From NCBI RefSeq assembly GCF_000696095.1, contig NZ_BAYX01000004.1, positions 372,001 to 436,000 on the forward strand: a stretch of DNA of 64,000 nucleotides, written 5' to 3'. This document shows positions 10,132 through 19,011 of the stretch, in pieces. The notes beneath the pieces were generated by a model. The model saw nothing but the letters and a program-made list of their open reading frames with translations. It did not search any database and had not been told where the DNA came from. The position numbers and the translations under genes are program-made. How positions within the stretch are numbered: position 1 is the first letter of the stretch; every line of letters begins with the position of its first letter. The stretch is from Rhizobium rhizogenes NBRC 13257 (GTDB taxonomy: Bacteria > Pseudomonadota > Alphaproteobacteria > Rhizobiales > Rhizobiaceae).

Positions 10132-11277
10132 GTGTCCTTCTCCATCTCTGCTATTCCTGACATCCGCTTCGGTGACGGCGCACTCGCTGACCTTGCCGCC
10201 GCCGTCAAATCCTTCGAGGGGGTCACTGCTACTCTTCTGGTAATCGATGCGTTCCTGGCGCAATCGGGTCTTGCCGACAGGATCAAGGCCGATCTGGCCG
10301 GGGCAGGGATCTCGACAGAGGTCTTCTCGGATTTCTCCGGTGAGCCGAAGCTCGCGCATCTTCGCGCAGCTCTGGTGACGGCCAAGGGCGTGGATATGGT
10401 GATCGGCGTCGGTGGCGGCTCGGCCCTGGATATCGCCAAGATCGCCGCCTGTTGCGCCGCTTCCGGCGCCGATCCGATGTTCTATGCGCTGGCCGTCAAC
10501 CCGCTGCCAAAGACGCCGTTGAAGAAGATCCTGGTGCCGACCACCGCCGGCACCGGTTCGGAGACTTCGGCCACCAACATCTTCGCCGGTCCGGAGGGCA
10601 AAAAGCTCTGGATCTGGGGGCCGGAAACCAAGGCCGATCTCGTCATCCTCGACCCGGTGCTGACCACGACGCTGCCCGCCAGCCTCACCGCCTGGTGCGG
10701 CCTCGATGCCTTCATCCATGCCTTTGAGGCGGCGACGAACCGCAACACGCATCCCGGCGCGCAGTTCTACGCGCATCAGGCGCTGCGGCTGATCACGGGC
10801 TCGCTGGAGACGGCGGTAAGAGAGCCCGGCAATCTCGAGGCGCGGGGCGATGTGCTGCTCGGCTCCTGCTTTGCCGGTATCGCCATCGACAATTGCGGCA
10901 CGGCAATCGCGCATAATATCAGTCATGCGCTGGCCGGCCTTGCACCAGTCCACCATGGGCTGGCGACCGCGCTCGGCTTTGAGGCAACGCTGCCATGGCT
11001 GGTCGAGGCCGGCACGGATGAGCTCAATGCCGCCGCGAAAGCCTGCGGTCTTGAAAGTGCCGCCGCGCTGCCCGCCTTCGTCTCCGGCTGGATGGATCGC
11101 TGCGGCATCGTCCGCGCCCTGCCGTCCGCCTTCAAGCCCTTCGATGAGGCCGATCTGGAGCAGGAAATGCGCGCGCCGGAAAACCAGCCGATGCGGCGTT
11201 CGACCGTCCGCGATGTGACGGATGCCGAGATCGACCGCTTCGCCGCCGCCATCATGGCGCTGCCGAAAGGAATTTGA
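10132..11277 (+). CDS. Iron-containing alcohol dehydrogenase
   Basis: This is a group III (iron-dependent) NAD(P)-linked alcohol dehydrogenase of 381 residues. The dinucleotide-binding motif GVGGGSALDIAK is near residue 89 and the GTGSETSATNIF motif near residue 140. Metal ligands expected in DAFIHAFEAATN (near 195) and in NISHALAGLAPVHHGLATAL (near 262-281) are present. The start is GTG 10132 with only a weak ribosome site. It is followed one base later by the aldehyde dehydrogenase gene, so the pair probably oxidises an alcohol to an acid in two steps. Confidence 0.93.
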   Translation: MSFSISAIPDIRFGDGALADLAAAVKSFEGVTATLLVIDAFLAQSGLADRIKADLAGAGISTEVFSDFSGEPKLAHLRAALVTAKGVDMVIGVGGGSALDIAKIAACCAASGADPMFYALAVNPLPKTPLKKILVPTTAGTGSETSATNIFAGPEGKKLWIWGPETKADLVILDPVLTTTLPASLTAWCGLDAFIHAFEAATNRNTHPGAQFYAHQALRLITGSLETAVREPGNLEARGDVLLGSCFAGIAIDNCGTAIAHNISHALAGLAPVHHGLATALGFEATLPWLVEAGTDELNAAAKACGLESAAALPAFVSGWMDRCGIVRALPSAFKPFDEADLEQEMRAPENQPMRRSTVRDVTDAEIDRFAAAIMALPKGI

Positions 11278-11278
11278 G

Positions 11279-12778
11279 ATGACCAAGGACTATACGCGCG
11301 ACTATTGGGAGAACGTTCTCTCCGGCCTGAAGCTCGAGGGGCGGCATTTTATCGACGGCGCCTATCGGGCTTCTTCTTCCGGCGAGACCTTCACCCGTAT
11401 CCGCCCGATGGATGGCAGACCGGGCGCGCAATTGGGGCGTGGCAATGCCGCCGATATCGATGCTGCCGTCGTGGCCGCCCGCACCACCTTCGAAAGCGGT
11501 GTCTGGCGCAAGAAGGAGCCGCTGGAAAAGAAGAGGATCATGCTGAAATGGGCCGAGCTGATCCGTGCCCATGGCGAGGAGCTCGCCATGCTGGAGACGC
11601 TGGATGTCGGCAAGCCGGTCATGGCGTCGCTCACCGTCGATGTCCGCCTCTGCGCCGACGGCATCCAGTTCTATGGAGAGATGATCGACAAGATCTATGA
11701 CGAGATCGCGCCGACCGGCCCGAATGCCCGCGCTCTCGTGCGCAAGGTGCCGCTCGGCGTCATCGGCGCGATCACACCCTGGAACTATCCGATGATCATC
11801 GATGCCTGGAAGCTTGGGCCAGCGATCGCCGCTGGCAATTCCGTGGTGTTGAAGCCGGCGGAGCAATCCTCGCTCTCGGCCATCCGGCTTGCTGAGCTTG
11901 GCTTCGAAGCGGGCCTGCCCGCCGGCGTCCTCAACGTCGTCACCGGTTACGGCGAGGAGACCGGCAAGCCGCTGGCGCTGCACATGGATGTCGACATGAT
12001 CGCCTTCACCGGCTCGACCGAGGTCGGCAAGCTGATTATGGGCTATGCGGCGCAATCGAACGTCAAGCGCGTGGCGCTGGAACTTGGCGGCAAGTCGCCG
12101 CTGGTCGTCTTCGAAGATGCGGATCTCGATGTGGCCGCGAGTGCTGTCGCCTGGGGCTGCTTCTACAATTCCGGCGAGACCTGCCATGCCTCGACGCGAC
12201 TGATCGTGCAGCGCTCCGTGCAGGATAAGTTGATCGAAAAGATCGAGGCGGTGACGCAATCCGACATCGCGCTGAAGCATCCGCTCGACCCTGCCGCCCA
12301 GATCGGCGCGCTGATCGAGGAGGAGCATATGAACAAGGTGCTTTCGATGATCGCTACCGGCGAGAAGGAGGGCGCACGCCGCGCCTTCGGGGCCAAGCGG
12401 GTGCTGAGCGAAACCGGCGGCTATTATGTCTCGCCCGGCGTCTTCGTCGACATGACCAACGACATGAGCCTGGCGCGGCAGGAAATTTTCGGGCCGGTGC
12501 TGGCTGCTATTCCCTTCGATACGGAGGAGGAGGCGCTGAAGATCGCCAACGACACAATCTATGGCCTTGCCGGTGCCGTTTTCACCAGGGACATGGACCG
12601 AGCCCATCGCTTTTCCGAGGCGATCCATGCGGGTACGGTGTGGATCAACACCTATGACATGTCGAATTTCGCCACGCCGTTCGGCGGCTTCAAGCAATCC
12701 GGTTTCGGCCGTGACCGCTCGGTGCACGCGATCGACAAATATTGTGACTACAAGACCATCTGGCAGCAGTTCGGCTGA
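11279..12778 (+). CDS. NAD(P)-dependent aldehyde dehydrogenase
   Basis: The 499-residue product is a classical ALDH superfamily member. The Rossmann glycine motif FTGSTEVGK is near residue 245, the catalytic Glu lies in LELGGKSP near residue 268, and the catalytic Cys in NSGETCHASTR near residue 302. ATG 11279 is chosen because it follows the upstream stop by one base and has an AAGGA site; the longer reading frame from 11222 lies within the dehydrogenase gene. The sequence is PuuC/betaine-aldehyde-like in general character, but the substrate is not defined. Confidence 0.95.
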   Translation: MTKDYTRDYWENVLSGLKLEGRHFIDGAYRASSSGETFTRIRPMDGRPGAQLGRGNAADIDAAVVAARTTFESGVWRKKEPLEKKRIMLKWAELIRAHGEELAMLETLDVGKPVMASLTVDVRLCADGIQFYGEMIDKIYDEIAPTGPNARALVRKVPLGVIGAITPWNYPMIIDAWKLGPAIAAGNSVVLKPAEQSSLSAIRLAELGFEAGLPAGVLNVVTGYGEETGKPLALHMDVDMIAFTGSTEVGKLIMGYAAQSNVKRVALELGGKSPLVVFEDADLDVAASAVAWGCFYNSGETCHASTRLIVQRSVQDKLIEKIEAVTQSDIALKHPLDPAAQIGALIEEEHMNKVLSMIATGEKEGARRAFGAKRVLSETGGYYVSPGVFVDMTNDMSLARQEIFGPVLAAIPFDTEEEALKIANDTIYGLAGAVFTRDMDRAHRFSEAIHAGTVWINTYDMSNFATPFGGFKQSGFGRDRSVHAIDKYCDYKTIWQQFG

Positions 12779-12799
12779 GGTTCACGGGGAGGCACTATC

Positions 12800-13921
12800 A
12801 TGAGCAGGATCGTTTCCATCGAGATCAGCCATCATCGGTTGCTGCTCGATCCGCCGTTCAAGGCAAGCTGGGACGGCCGGCCCCGCCGGAATTTCGACGC
12901 GACGATCGTCCGTATTCGCGATGACGAGGGTCGCGAAGGCATTGGCTCCGGCGACCTAATGAAGGGTTTCGAGGGGCATGAGGATCTGTTCATCGGTGAG
13001 GATCCGCGCCATCTCGAGCGCCATTACGAAGTCCTGTCGCACATCAATTTCCACTATGGCCGCTGCTGGCCGATGGATCTGGCGCTGTGGGACCTCTCCG
13101 GCAAGATCACCGGGGAGCCGGTCTGGCGCATGCTTGGCGGCCGTGCCAGCCGCGTGCGGCTCTACGCCTCCTCCGGCGTCCTGCGTGAGCCTGCCGCAAT
13201 GGCGGAGCAGGCGGAGCGCTATATCGCCGAAGGCTTTCCGGCGATGAAAGTGCGCTTTTCCTCGTCGTCAGGCGGCCGCAGCAGCTGGCGCGACGATGTA
13301 AAGGCGCTGGAGGCAGTCCGCGCCCGGGTCGGCGACCGGCTGGAGCTTATGGTCGACTGCAATCAGGGTTGGCGCATGCCCTGGGACACGACGTTGTCCT
13401 GGACCTTCAAGGACGCGCTGACGGTGGCAAGGGAGCTGGAACGGCTCGGCGTCTACTGGATGGAAGAGCCGCTGCACCGCTCCGACCGCAAGGGCATGAA
13501 AGAGCTGAAGCAGGCCACATCGCTGCGCATCGCCGGCGGCGAGATGACGCGCGAGCTCTATGAATTCCGCGATATCATCGAGGAACGCGCCTTCGATGTC
13601 GTCCAGCCCGACGTGGCGCTTGTCGGCGGTATCACCGGCTGCCGGCGGCTGGCCTATCAGGCGCGCGAGGCCGGCGTGCAGTTCACCCCGCACTCCTGGA
13701 CGAACGGCATCGGTGTGCTGGCGAACGCGCATCTGAGCGCGGGCGTCGGCGATGTGGCCTGGCTCGAATATCCCTACGACAATCCGGAATGGAGCGAGGC
13801 GCGACGTGACTTTCCGATGGCGTCGCCGCTCACGCATCAGGATGGTTGGCTGGATCTTGGAGAGGCACCGGGCCTTGGGGTTGTTCTCGATGAGGAACGC
13901 TTGAAAGCCACGCGTATCTGA
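12800..13921 (+). CDS. Enolase-superfamily dehydratase (mandelate racemase / muconate lactonizing enzyme family)
   Basis: The product is 373 residues. The enolase-superfamily elements are visible in order: KVR near residue 154 (second-strand base position), VDCNQGW near 190 (first metal ligand), MEEPL near 221 (second), GGEM near 246 (third), QPDVALVGG near 270, and HSWTNG near 297 with the catalytic His position. This pattern suits a sugar-acid dehydratase of the MR subgroup better than a racemase. Third gene of the operon, 21 bases after the aldehyde dehydrogenase. Together the three genes suggest catabolism of a sugar-acid or polyol. Confidence 0.88.
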   Translation: MSRIVSIEISHHRLLLDPPFKASWDGRPRRNFDATIVRIRDDEGREGIGSGDLMKGFEGHEDLFIGEDPRHLERHYEVLSHINFHYGRCWPMDLALWDLSGKITGEPVWRMLGGRASRVRLYASSGVLREPAAMAEQAERYIAEGFPAMKVRFSSSSGGRSSWRDDVKALEAVRARVGDRLELMVDCNQGWRMPWDTTLSWTFKDALTVARELERLGVYWMEEPLHRSDRKGMKELKQATSLRIAGGEMTRELYEFRDIIEERAFDVVQPDVALVGGITGCRRLAYQAREAGVQFTPHSWTNGIGVLANAHLSAGVGDVAWLEYPYDNPEWSEARRDFPMASPLTHQDGWLDLGEAPGLGVVLDEERLKATRI

Positions 13922-13988
13922 CGGGATGCTCGGCAACCCTAGTCGAGCTTCTTTGCCGTCCAGCGGTGTCCGTTTGGCGGCCTTTTTA

Positions 13989-15200
13989 TCAGGCTTGGAC
14001 GATCTTGCTTGTCGATTGCTCGCGGGCACGAGCCCAGCGCATGACGGGGCGCTCCAGGAAGACATAGCTGAGGGTGCCGATCGCAAAGATGATGGTGGTT
14101 GCGATGAGGCTCGAGGTGAACCATCCGCCGAACACGTCATCGGAGCCGGTCCCGAAGGTCCAGGGGAATAGCTTCTTCATCAACAACAAGACGATATCCT
14201 GCCAGATATAGACGCCGAAGGAGACGGTGGCGATATAGCGGCTGAGACGATTGTCGAGAACGTGGCGAAGGGCGATCGATTGCGGCAGGGCACAGAGGGC
14301 GCCGGCAACGGCGAGCGGAAAGACCGGAAAGCGATAGGGAATGCCGAGCCAGCCGTAACCTTCCCAGCTACCGCTGACGGATATCCAGATTTCGGCGATG
14401 CCGATGACCATAGCGAGGCTGGCCAGGACATCAAAGAGCAGCGAGCGCTTGCTGGGGATCATGGTCTGGATGCCTGACGCCAGGGCGCCGATGGCAAAGA
14501 TCGCAAAGAAACCAATCGGATTATAGCGTGGCATCCACTCCTTTGCGCCGCCCTGGAAGCCATGCTCCCAGCCCCGCCCGACGCTGTCGAGCGGGATATA
14601 GGTGACGATCAGCCAATGGCCCAGAAGCGCTAAAGCGATGATGCCGAGCCAGAACATACGGGCAGGCAGGGCAGTGCGCAGTCTCAGGGCTGGGCTGAAG
14701 AGCAGCAGGAAAGCGATCGGCAGCAGCACATAGCAGGTCGTCTCGAAGGGGATGGACCAAAGCGGCCCGTTATCCTCTACCGGGAAGAAAGTGCGCCAAT
14801 GCCACTGGCTCATCAGGAAGAAACCGGAGACGTAGCGCCCGGCCAGTTCGCGATCGAGCGGAAAATCATAGACAGTGAAACTCAAGATGAAGCCGACCGT
14901 CAGGGCAAACCAGAAGCCCGGCAGGATGCGGGCGGCCCGGCGCATGGCGTAGATTGTCAGCGAAGGCGGCGGCAAGCCCTTATCCAGCGCCAGCCAGAAG
15001 GGCCGCGACAGCAAAAAGCCGCTGAGCACAAAGAAGACCGAGACGCCGTAATTGCCGAAGCGTGCGAGAATGAGCGGCAGGGCCAGGGCATCGGGGAGGT
15101 AGCTGAAGTCCATTCGCAGCACGAGATGGTGGGCAAGCACCATCAGGCACGCTACAGCGCGCACGAAATCCGCTCCTCCCAGCCGCGTCTCTTTCTCCAT
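13989..15200 (-). CDS. Membrane acyltransferase, acyltransferase-3 (OafA/YrhL) family
   Basis: This 403-residue protein has about ten membrane helices. The N-terminal LGGADFVRAVACLMVLAHH carries the family His near residue 22-24, followed by GNYGVSVFFVLSGFLLSRPF near 50-68. Such enzymes transfer acetyl or other acyl groups to periplasmic or exported carbohydrates, for example lipopolysaccharide, exopolysaccharide or Nod factors. No polysaccharide genes adjoin it, so the acceptor is open. It is convergent with the enolase-superfamily gene. Confidence 0.9.
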   Translation of the reverse strand: MEKETRLGGADFVRAVACLMVLAHHLVLRMDFSYLPDALALPLILARFGNYGVSVFFVLSGFLLSRPFWLALDKGLPPPSLTIYAMRRAARILPGFWFALTVGFILSFTVYDFPLDRELAGRYVSGFFLMSQWHWRTFFPVEDNGPLWSIPFETTCYVLLPIAFLLLFSPALRLRTALPARMFWLGIIALALLGHWLIVTYIPLDSVGRGWEHGFQGGAKEWMPRYNPIGFFAIFAIGALASGIQTMIPSKRSLLFDVLASLAMVIGIAEIWISVSGSWEGYGWLGIPYRFPVFPLAVAGALCALPQSIALRHVLDNRLSRYIATVSFGVYIWQDIVLLLMKKLFPWTFGTGSDDVFGGWFTSSLIATTIIFAIGTLSYVFLERPVMRWARAREQSTSKIVQA

Positions 15201-15289
15201 CCTCGTCCCTCTGGAACCGCCTAGATATTGGGTTAGGCCATCGAGGCGGCGTCGGCAAGGGTGTGGCTTGATCGACTGAGGAGGAGAAA

Positions 15290-15324
15290 GGCGCCCGGGC
15301 GTATGCGGCGCAGGCCCGGGCGCC
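15290..15324. repeat. Perfect 11-base inverted repeat (strong hairpin)
   Basis: GGCGCCCGGGC (15290-15300) and GCCCGGGCGCC (15314-15324) enclose a 13-base loop. No T-run adjoins either side. It lies between the ends of the FMN reductase message (ending at 15386) and the acyltransferase start (15200), so it may mark the 3' end of the reductase transcript. Confidence 0.5.
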
Positions 15325-15385
15325 GAGCCGGTCTTCCGTACCTGCCAGAAACGGAAGAGCGGTGTTGGCTATTGTGGACGAACGC

Positions 15386-15961
15386 TTAAGCCGCGACGGA
15401 GCGATAGGGGCGTGTCTCCCGGGCGGGCTTCAATGCCGCGCTCCACCAATGCAGCCGCGCGATCATCCGCACCAGCGATTGGCGCGCCTCGATCGGGTTT
15501 TCGAGAGAGCCGTCTTCGGCGAACCGGCCCCAGGGATTGGCGAAGCTGACGGTGTCGCGCACGGTGACCGCGTGCAATTCCGCAAACACCAGCCGCAACT
15601 GCTCGACTGCGCGCAGCCCGCCGGAAATGCCGCCATAGGAAACGAAGGCGACCGGCTTGCCTTGCCACGGCTCGTAGACGAGATCGAGCACGAATTTCAG
15701 CGAGGCCGTGAAGCTGTGATTGTATTCCGGAGTGACGACGATGAAGGCATCGGCGTCCGAGAGCCGTGCGGCAAGAGCTGCCACCGCCGGATGTTCGCCG
15801 TCATGGTGAACCGGCAGGCCGAAATCGAGCGGATCGATGACGTCGATATCGATGAGCGGATAGTGCGCCAGTTCCCGGACGACCCAATTAACCACGCGGT
15901 CGCATAGCCGGCCCTTGCGGGTACTGCCGTAGAGGATTGCCAGGCGGGTGGGTTCTGTCAT
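15386..15961 (-). CDS. NADPH-dependent FMN reductase (SoxR-controlled)
   Basis: The 191-residue flavodoxin-fold protein shows the phosphate-binding loop YGSTRKGRLCDRV near residue 11 and the second motif TPEYNHSFTASLKFVLD near residue 77, followed by PVAFVSYGGISGG. Members reduce FMN, quinones or azo compounds with NADPH. The gene is divergent from soxR and its promoter contains a sox box, so it is probably induced by redox-cycling compounds and may be one of the main SoxR targets, as in bacteria lacking SoxS. Confidence 0.9.
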   Translation of the reverse strand: MTEPTRLAILYGSTRKGRLCDRVVNWVVRELAHYPLIDIDVIDPLDFGLPVHHDGEHPAVAALAARLSDADAFIVVTPEYNHSFTASLKFVLDLVYEPWQGKPVAFVSYGGISGGLRAVEQLRLVFAELHAVTVRDTVSFANPWGRFAEDGSLENPIEARQSLVRMIARLHWWSAALKPARETRPYRSVAA

Positions 15962-15995
15962 GCGTTGCTCCTGCTTTACGCGCTTTGGAGCAAGA

Positions 15996-16026
15996 GCTAT
16001 AAAACCTCAAGTAAAGTTGAGGTCAA
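15996..16026 (-). promoter_or_regulatory. SoxR-type promoter with sox box in a 19-base spacer
   Basis: On the minus strand a -35 TTGACC (16021-16026) and a -10 TATAGC (15996-16001) are exactly 19 bases apart, the overlong spacing that MerR-family activators correct by DNA distortion. The spacer contains the dyad CCTCAAG-TAAA-GTTGAGG (16005-16022), close to the enterobacterial sox box CCTCAAGTTAACTTGAGG known for soxS. The site also lies 13 bases before soxR, so autoregulation is likely. Confidence 0.88.
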
Positions 16027-16035
16027 TAGCCTGTC

Positions 16036-16500
16036 ATGACAAAAATAGACTCTGAAACATTTTCCAGATTGTTGACGGTGGGCGAGGTGGCGGCACGTAG
16101 CGGCGTTGCCGTCTCGGCGCTACATTTCTACGAGGCAAAGGGGCTGATCGAGAGCCACCGCAGTCGTGGCAACCAGCGGCGTTACGCCCGCGAGGTGCTG
16201 CGCCGCGTGGCGGTGATCAAGGTGGCGCAGCGCGTGGGTATCCCGCTTGCCGAAATCCAGGCAGCGCTCGACACGCTGCCGCAAAGCCGGACGCCGACGG
16301 GTGCCGACTGGCGGGATCTATCGGCGCAATGGAAGAACGATCTGGATGCGCGGATCAGGCGGCTGCAGGGCCTGCGCGATCAGCTCGACGGCTGCATCGG
16401 TTGCGGCTGTCTTTCGATGCAGAGCTGTCCGCTGCGCAATCCCTGGGATGTGCTGGCTGAGGAAGGGCCGGGGCCGAGATTGCTCGATCCCGAAGGGTAA
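16036..16500 (+). CDS. soxR: Redox-sensitive transcription activator SoxR
   Basis: SoxR is a MerR-family dimer whose [2Fe-2S] cluster senses redox-active compounds. The 154-residue product has the MerR HTH ([26 protein letters not shown], residues 11-36 region) and the four cluster cysteines in the CxxCxCx5C motif ([12 protein letters not shown], near residues 120-131). Length is normal. The divergent FMN reductase and the shared sox box support the call. It is convergent with glpD, ten bases apart. Confidence 0.97.
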   Translation: MTKIDSETFSRLLTVGEVAARSGVAVSALHFYEAKGLIESHRSRGNQRRYAREVLRRVAVIKVAQRVGIPLAEIQAALDTLPQSRTPTGADWRDLSAQWKNDLDARIRRLQGLRDQLDGCIGCGCLSMQSCPLRNPWDVLAEEGPGPRLLDPEG

Positions 16501-16510
16501 GGGTGGGAAC

Positions 16511-18022
16511 TTATGCGTGGACCCGCGTGCCGGCCATATAGTCGTCCAGCGCAGCGGCCTGGTCCTTCGAGAGGTAGAGCCCCTTCTTCGAACGGCGCCA
16601 GAGGACATCGGCGGCGGTATAGGCCCATTCATGTGCCATCAGATAGCGCACTTCCGCCTCGTAGAGATCGCTGCCGAAGCTGCGGCCGAGATCGGCGATG
16701 GTCTTTGCGTCTCCGAGGATCATGGTGGCGCGGGTGCCGTAGCGGCGCACCAGCCGGCGGGCGTGCGGGTCGGTGAGGAAGGGATAACGCGCCTTCAGCT
16801 TGACCACTTCGGCTTCGTAACCCTTGGCCGGGAAATCGCCGCCGGGTAGGGAGCTCTTGGCCGTCCATGGCGTGCCCTTGAGGCCGATGGCTTCGCCGAT
16901 CTTTTCCAGCGCATGTTCGCTCAGGCGACGATAGGTGGTGAGCTTGCCGCCGAAGACGTTGAGCAGCGGTGCCTGACCTTCCGCGCCCTCGACCTTCAGC
17001 ACGTAGTCGCGGGTCGCTTCCTGCGCCTTGGTGGCGCCGTCGTCATAGAGCGGGCGCACGGCGGAATAGGTCCAGACGATATCCTCGGGGCGAACCGGCT
17101 CCTTGAAATATTCGCTGGCGGCGTTGCAGAGATAGGTGGTTTCCTCTTCGGAAATCCTCACATCCTTCGGATCGTCCTTATAGTCGCGGTCCGTGGTGCC
17201 GATCAGGGTGAAGTCCTGTTCGTAGGGAATGGCGAAGATGATGCGATTATCCGGATTCTGGAAGAAATAGGCGCGCGGATCGTTGAATTTTTTGCGGACG
17301 ACGATGTGGCTGCCCTGCACCAGGCGGACATTGTGGGCCTGGTTGGTGCCAAACGCGTCGGAGAGGACATGATCGACCCACGGGCCGGCGGCATTGATCA
17401 GCATGCGCGACTTGAAGAGGCGCTTCTCGCCGGTGACGGTGTCCTCAGTTTCGATCGTCCAGAGGGCGCCGTCACGGCGGGCCGATATGACCTTGGTGCG
17501 CGGCATGATCGTGGCGCCGCGATCGGCGGCGTCGCGGGCGTTGAGCACGACCATGCGGGCGTCATCCACCCAGCCGTCGGAATATTCGAATGCCTTGGTG
17601 AACAGCGACTTCAGCGGCTTACCTGCCGGGTCGGTCTTCATGTCGAGCGTCGCCGTCGGCGGCAGCAGCTTGCGACCGCCAAGATGGTCGTAAAGGAAAA
17701 GGCCGAGGCGGATGAGCCAGGCCGGACGGATGCCGCCCTTGTGATAGGGCAGGACGAAACGCATCGGCCAGATGATGTGCGGCGCCATCGCCCAGAGCAC
17801 TTCGCGCTCCATCAGCGATTCGCGCACCAGGCGGAATTCGTAATGTTCGAGATAGCGCAGGCCGCCATGGATCAGCTTGGTGGCGCCGGACGATGTGCCG
17901 GAGGCGAAATCGTTCATTTCGGCAAGCGCGACCTTGTAGCCGCGCCCGACGGCGTCACGGGCGATGCCGCAGCCGTTGATGCCGCCGCCAATGACGAAAA
18001 TGTCGTGGATCTGCTCGCTCAC
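16511..18022 (-). CDS. glpD: Glycerol-3-phosphate dehydrogenase (aerobic, FAD)
   Basis: GlpD oxidises sn-glycerol 3-phosphate to dihydroxyacetone phosphate and feeds electrons to quinone at the inner membrane. The 503-residue product begins with the FAD-binding GGGINGCGIARDAVGRG motif and has the signature SGTSSGATKLIHGGLRYLE. GTG 18022 is chosen because GGAGGGG lies just upstream and because the residues before it in the longer frame are not conserved-looking. The DeoR regulator lies 117 bases upstream in the same direction; glycerol uptake and kinase genes are not nearby. Confidence 0.96.
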   Translation of the reverse strand: MSEQIHDIFVIGGGINGCGIARDAVGRGYKVALAEMNDFASGTSSGATKLIHGGLRYLEHYEFRLVRESLMEREVLWAMAPHIIWPMRFVLPYHKGGIRPAWLIRLGLFLYDHLGGRKLLPPTATLDMKTDPAGKPLKSLFTKAFEYSDGWVDDARMVVLNARDAADRGATIMPRTKVISARRDGALWTIETEDTVTGEKRLFKSRMLINAAGPWVDHVLSDAFGTNQAHNVRLVQGSHIVVRKKFNDPRAYFFQNPDNRIIFAIPYEQDFTLIGTTDRDYKDDPKDVRISEEETTYLCNAASEYFKEPVRPEDIVWTYSAVRPLYDDGATKAQEATRDYVLKVEGAEGQAPLLNVFGGKLTTYRRLSEHALEKIGEAIGLKGTPWTAKSSLPGGDFPAKGYEAEVVKLKARYPFLTDPHARRLVRRYGTRATMILGDAKTIADLGRSFGSDLYEAEVRYLMAHEWAYTAADVLWRRSKKGLYLSKDQAAALDDYMAGTRVHA

Positions 18023-18139
18023 GCGCCCCTCCGCAAAGCCCCCGCCATCTTGGAAGATGGATAATTCGAAAATCAATCCATCTAAAGCGAAATCAATACG
18101 AATGTCAAACGAACGTTTCTTGATGGGCTCTGCGTGTGG

Positions 18140-18913
18140 TCAACTCTGCCGGCGTGCGGTTTCGACCAGGCGAACGCCGTGTTCGGCGGCGGCGATACGC
18201 ACGGATTCGATCCGACATTCGTCGGTGACGAAGGTATGGACCTGCGACAGATGGCCGATGCGGACCGGGGCGGTGCGTTCGAACTTGGTGCTGTCGGCCA
18301 CCAGGATGACATGGCGGGCATTGGCGATGATCGCCTGCGCCACTTTCACTTCGCGGAAATCGAAATCGAGAAGCGCGCCGTCGGCGTCTATGGCGGAGGT
18401 GCCGATGACGGCGTAGTCCACCTTGAACTGCCGGATGAAATCAACCGCCGCCTCGCCGACAATGCCGCCGTCCGAGCCGCGCACGACGCCGCCGGCGATG
18501 ACGACCTCGATCGATGGGAAAATCCGTAACTTATTGGCAACGTTGATATTGTTGGTGATGACCATCAATTCGTGATGGCCGAGAAGGGCCTCGCCGACCG
18601 CTTCCGTCGTGGTGCCGATATTGATGAAAAGCGAGCTGTTATTGGGGATGAGCCCGGCGGCAGCCCGGCCGATCGCCTGCTTTTCCGGGGCGGCGATGGA
18701 GCGGCGTGCTTCATATTTGACGTTTTCCGTGCCACCCGGAAAAATCGCACCACCGTGGACCCGCGACAGGACACGTCCGTCGCAGAGATCGTTCAGGTCC
18801 TTGCGGATGGTCTGCGGTGTCACGGAAAAGCGCGACGCCAGTTCCTCCACCAGCACACGCCCCTCAGTCTTGGCGATCTCCAGAATCTCTGTTTGCCGTC
18901 CCGATAGGAACAT
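18140..18913 (-). CDS. glpR: DeoR-family repressor, GlpR-like
   Basis: The 257-residue product has a DeoR N-terminal HTH (LSGRQTEILEIAKTEGRVLVEELASRFSVTPQTIRKDL, across residues 3-40) and the sugar-phosphate-binding domain with NIGTTTEAVGEAL near residue 98. It precedes glpD on the same strand, so glycerol 3-phosphate is the likely inducer. TTTCGTTT-like hexamers occur before both the gene (near 18930) and glpD (18090-18115), consistent with DeoR operators; the symmetrical ATCATATGAT at 18946-18955 is in the region shared with the divergent SDR gene. Confidence 0.85.
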   Translation of the reverse strand: MFLSGRQTEILEIAKTEGRVLVEELASRFSVTPQTIRKDLNDLCDGRVLSRVHGGAIFPGGTENVKYEARRSIAAPEKQAIGRAAAGLIPNNSSLFINIGTTTEAVGEALLGHHELMVITNNINVANKLRIFPSIEVVIAGGVVRGSDGGIVGEAAVDFIRQFKVDYAVIGTSAIDADGALLDFDFREVKVAQAIIANARHVILVADSTKFERTAPVRIGHLSQVHTFVTDECRIESVRIAAAEHGVRLVETARRQS

Positions 18914-19011
18914 AATCTGCGCTCCCTTTCTTTCGTTTTTTCATCATCATATGATAAAGTGAAAATTCCGCAATTGTCGGTGCGCGGATTCTGCGATTTG
19001 AGAGGGCCATC

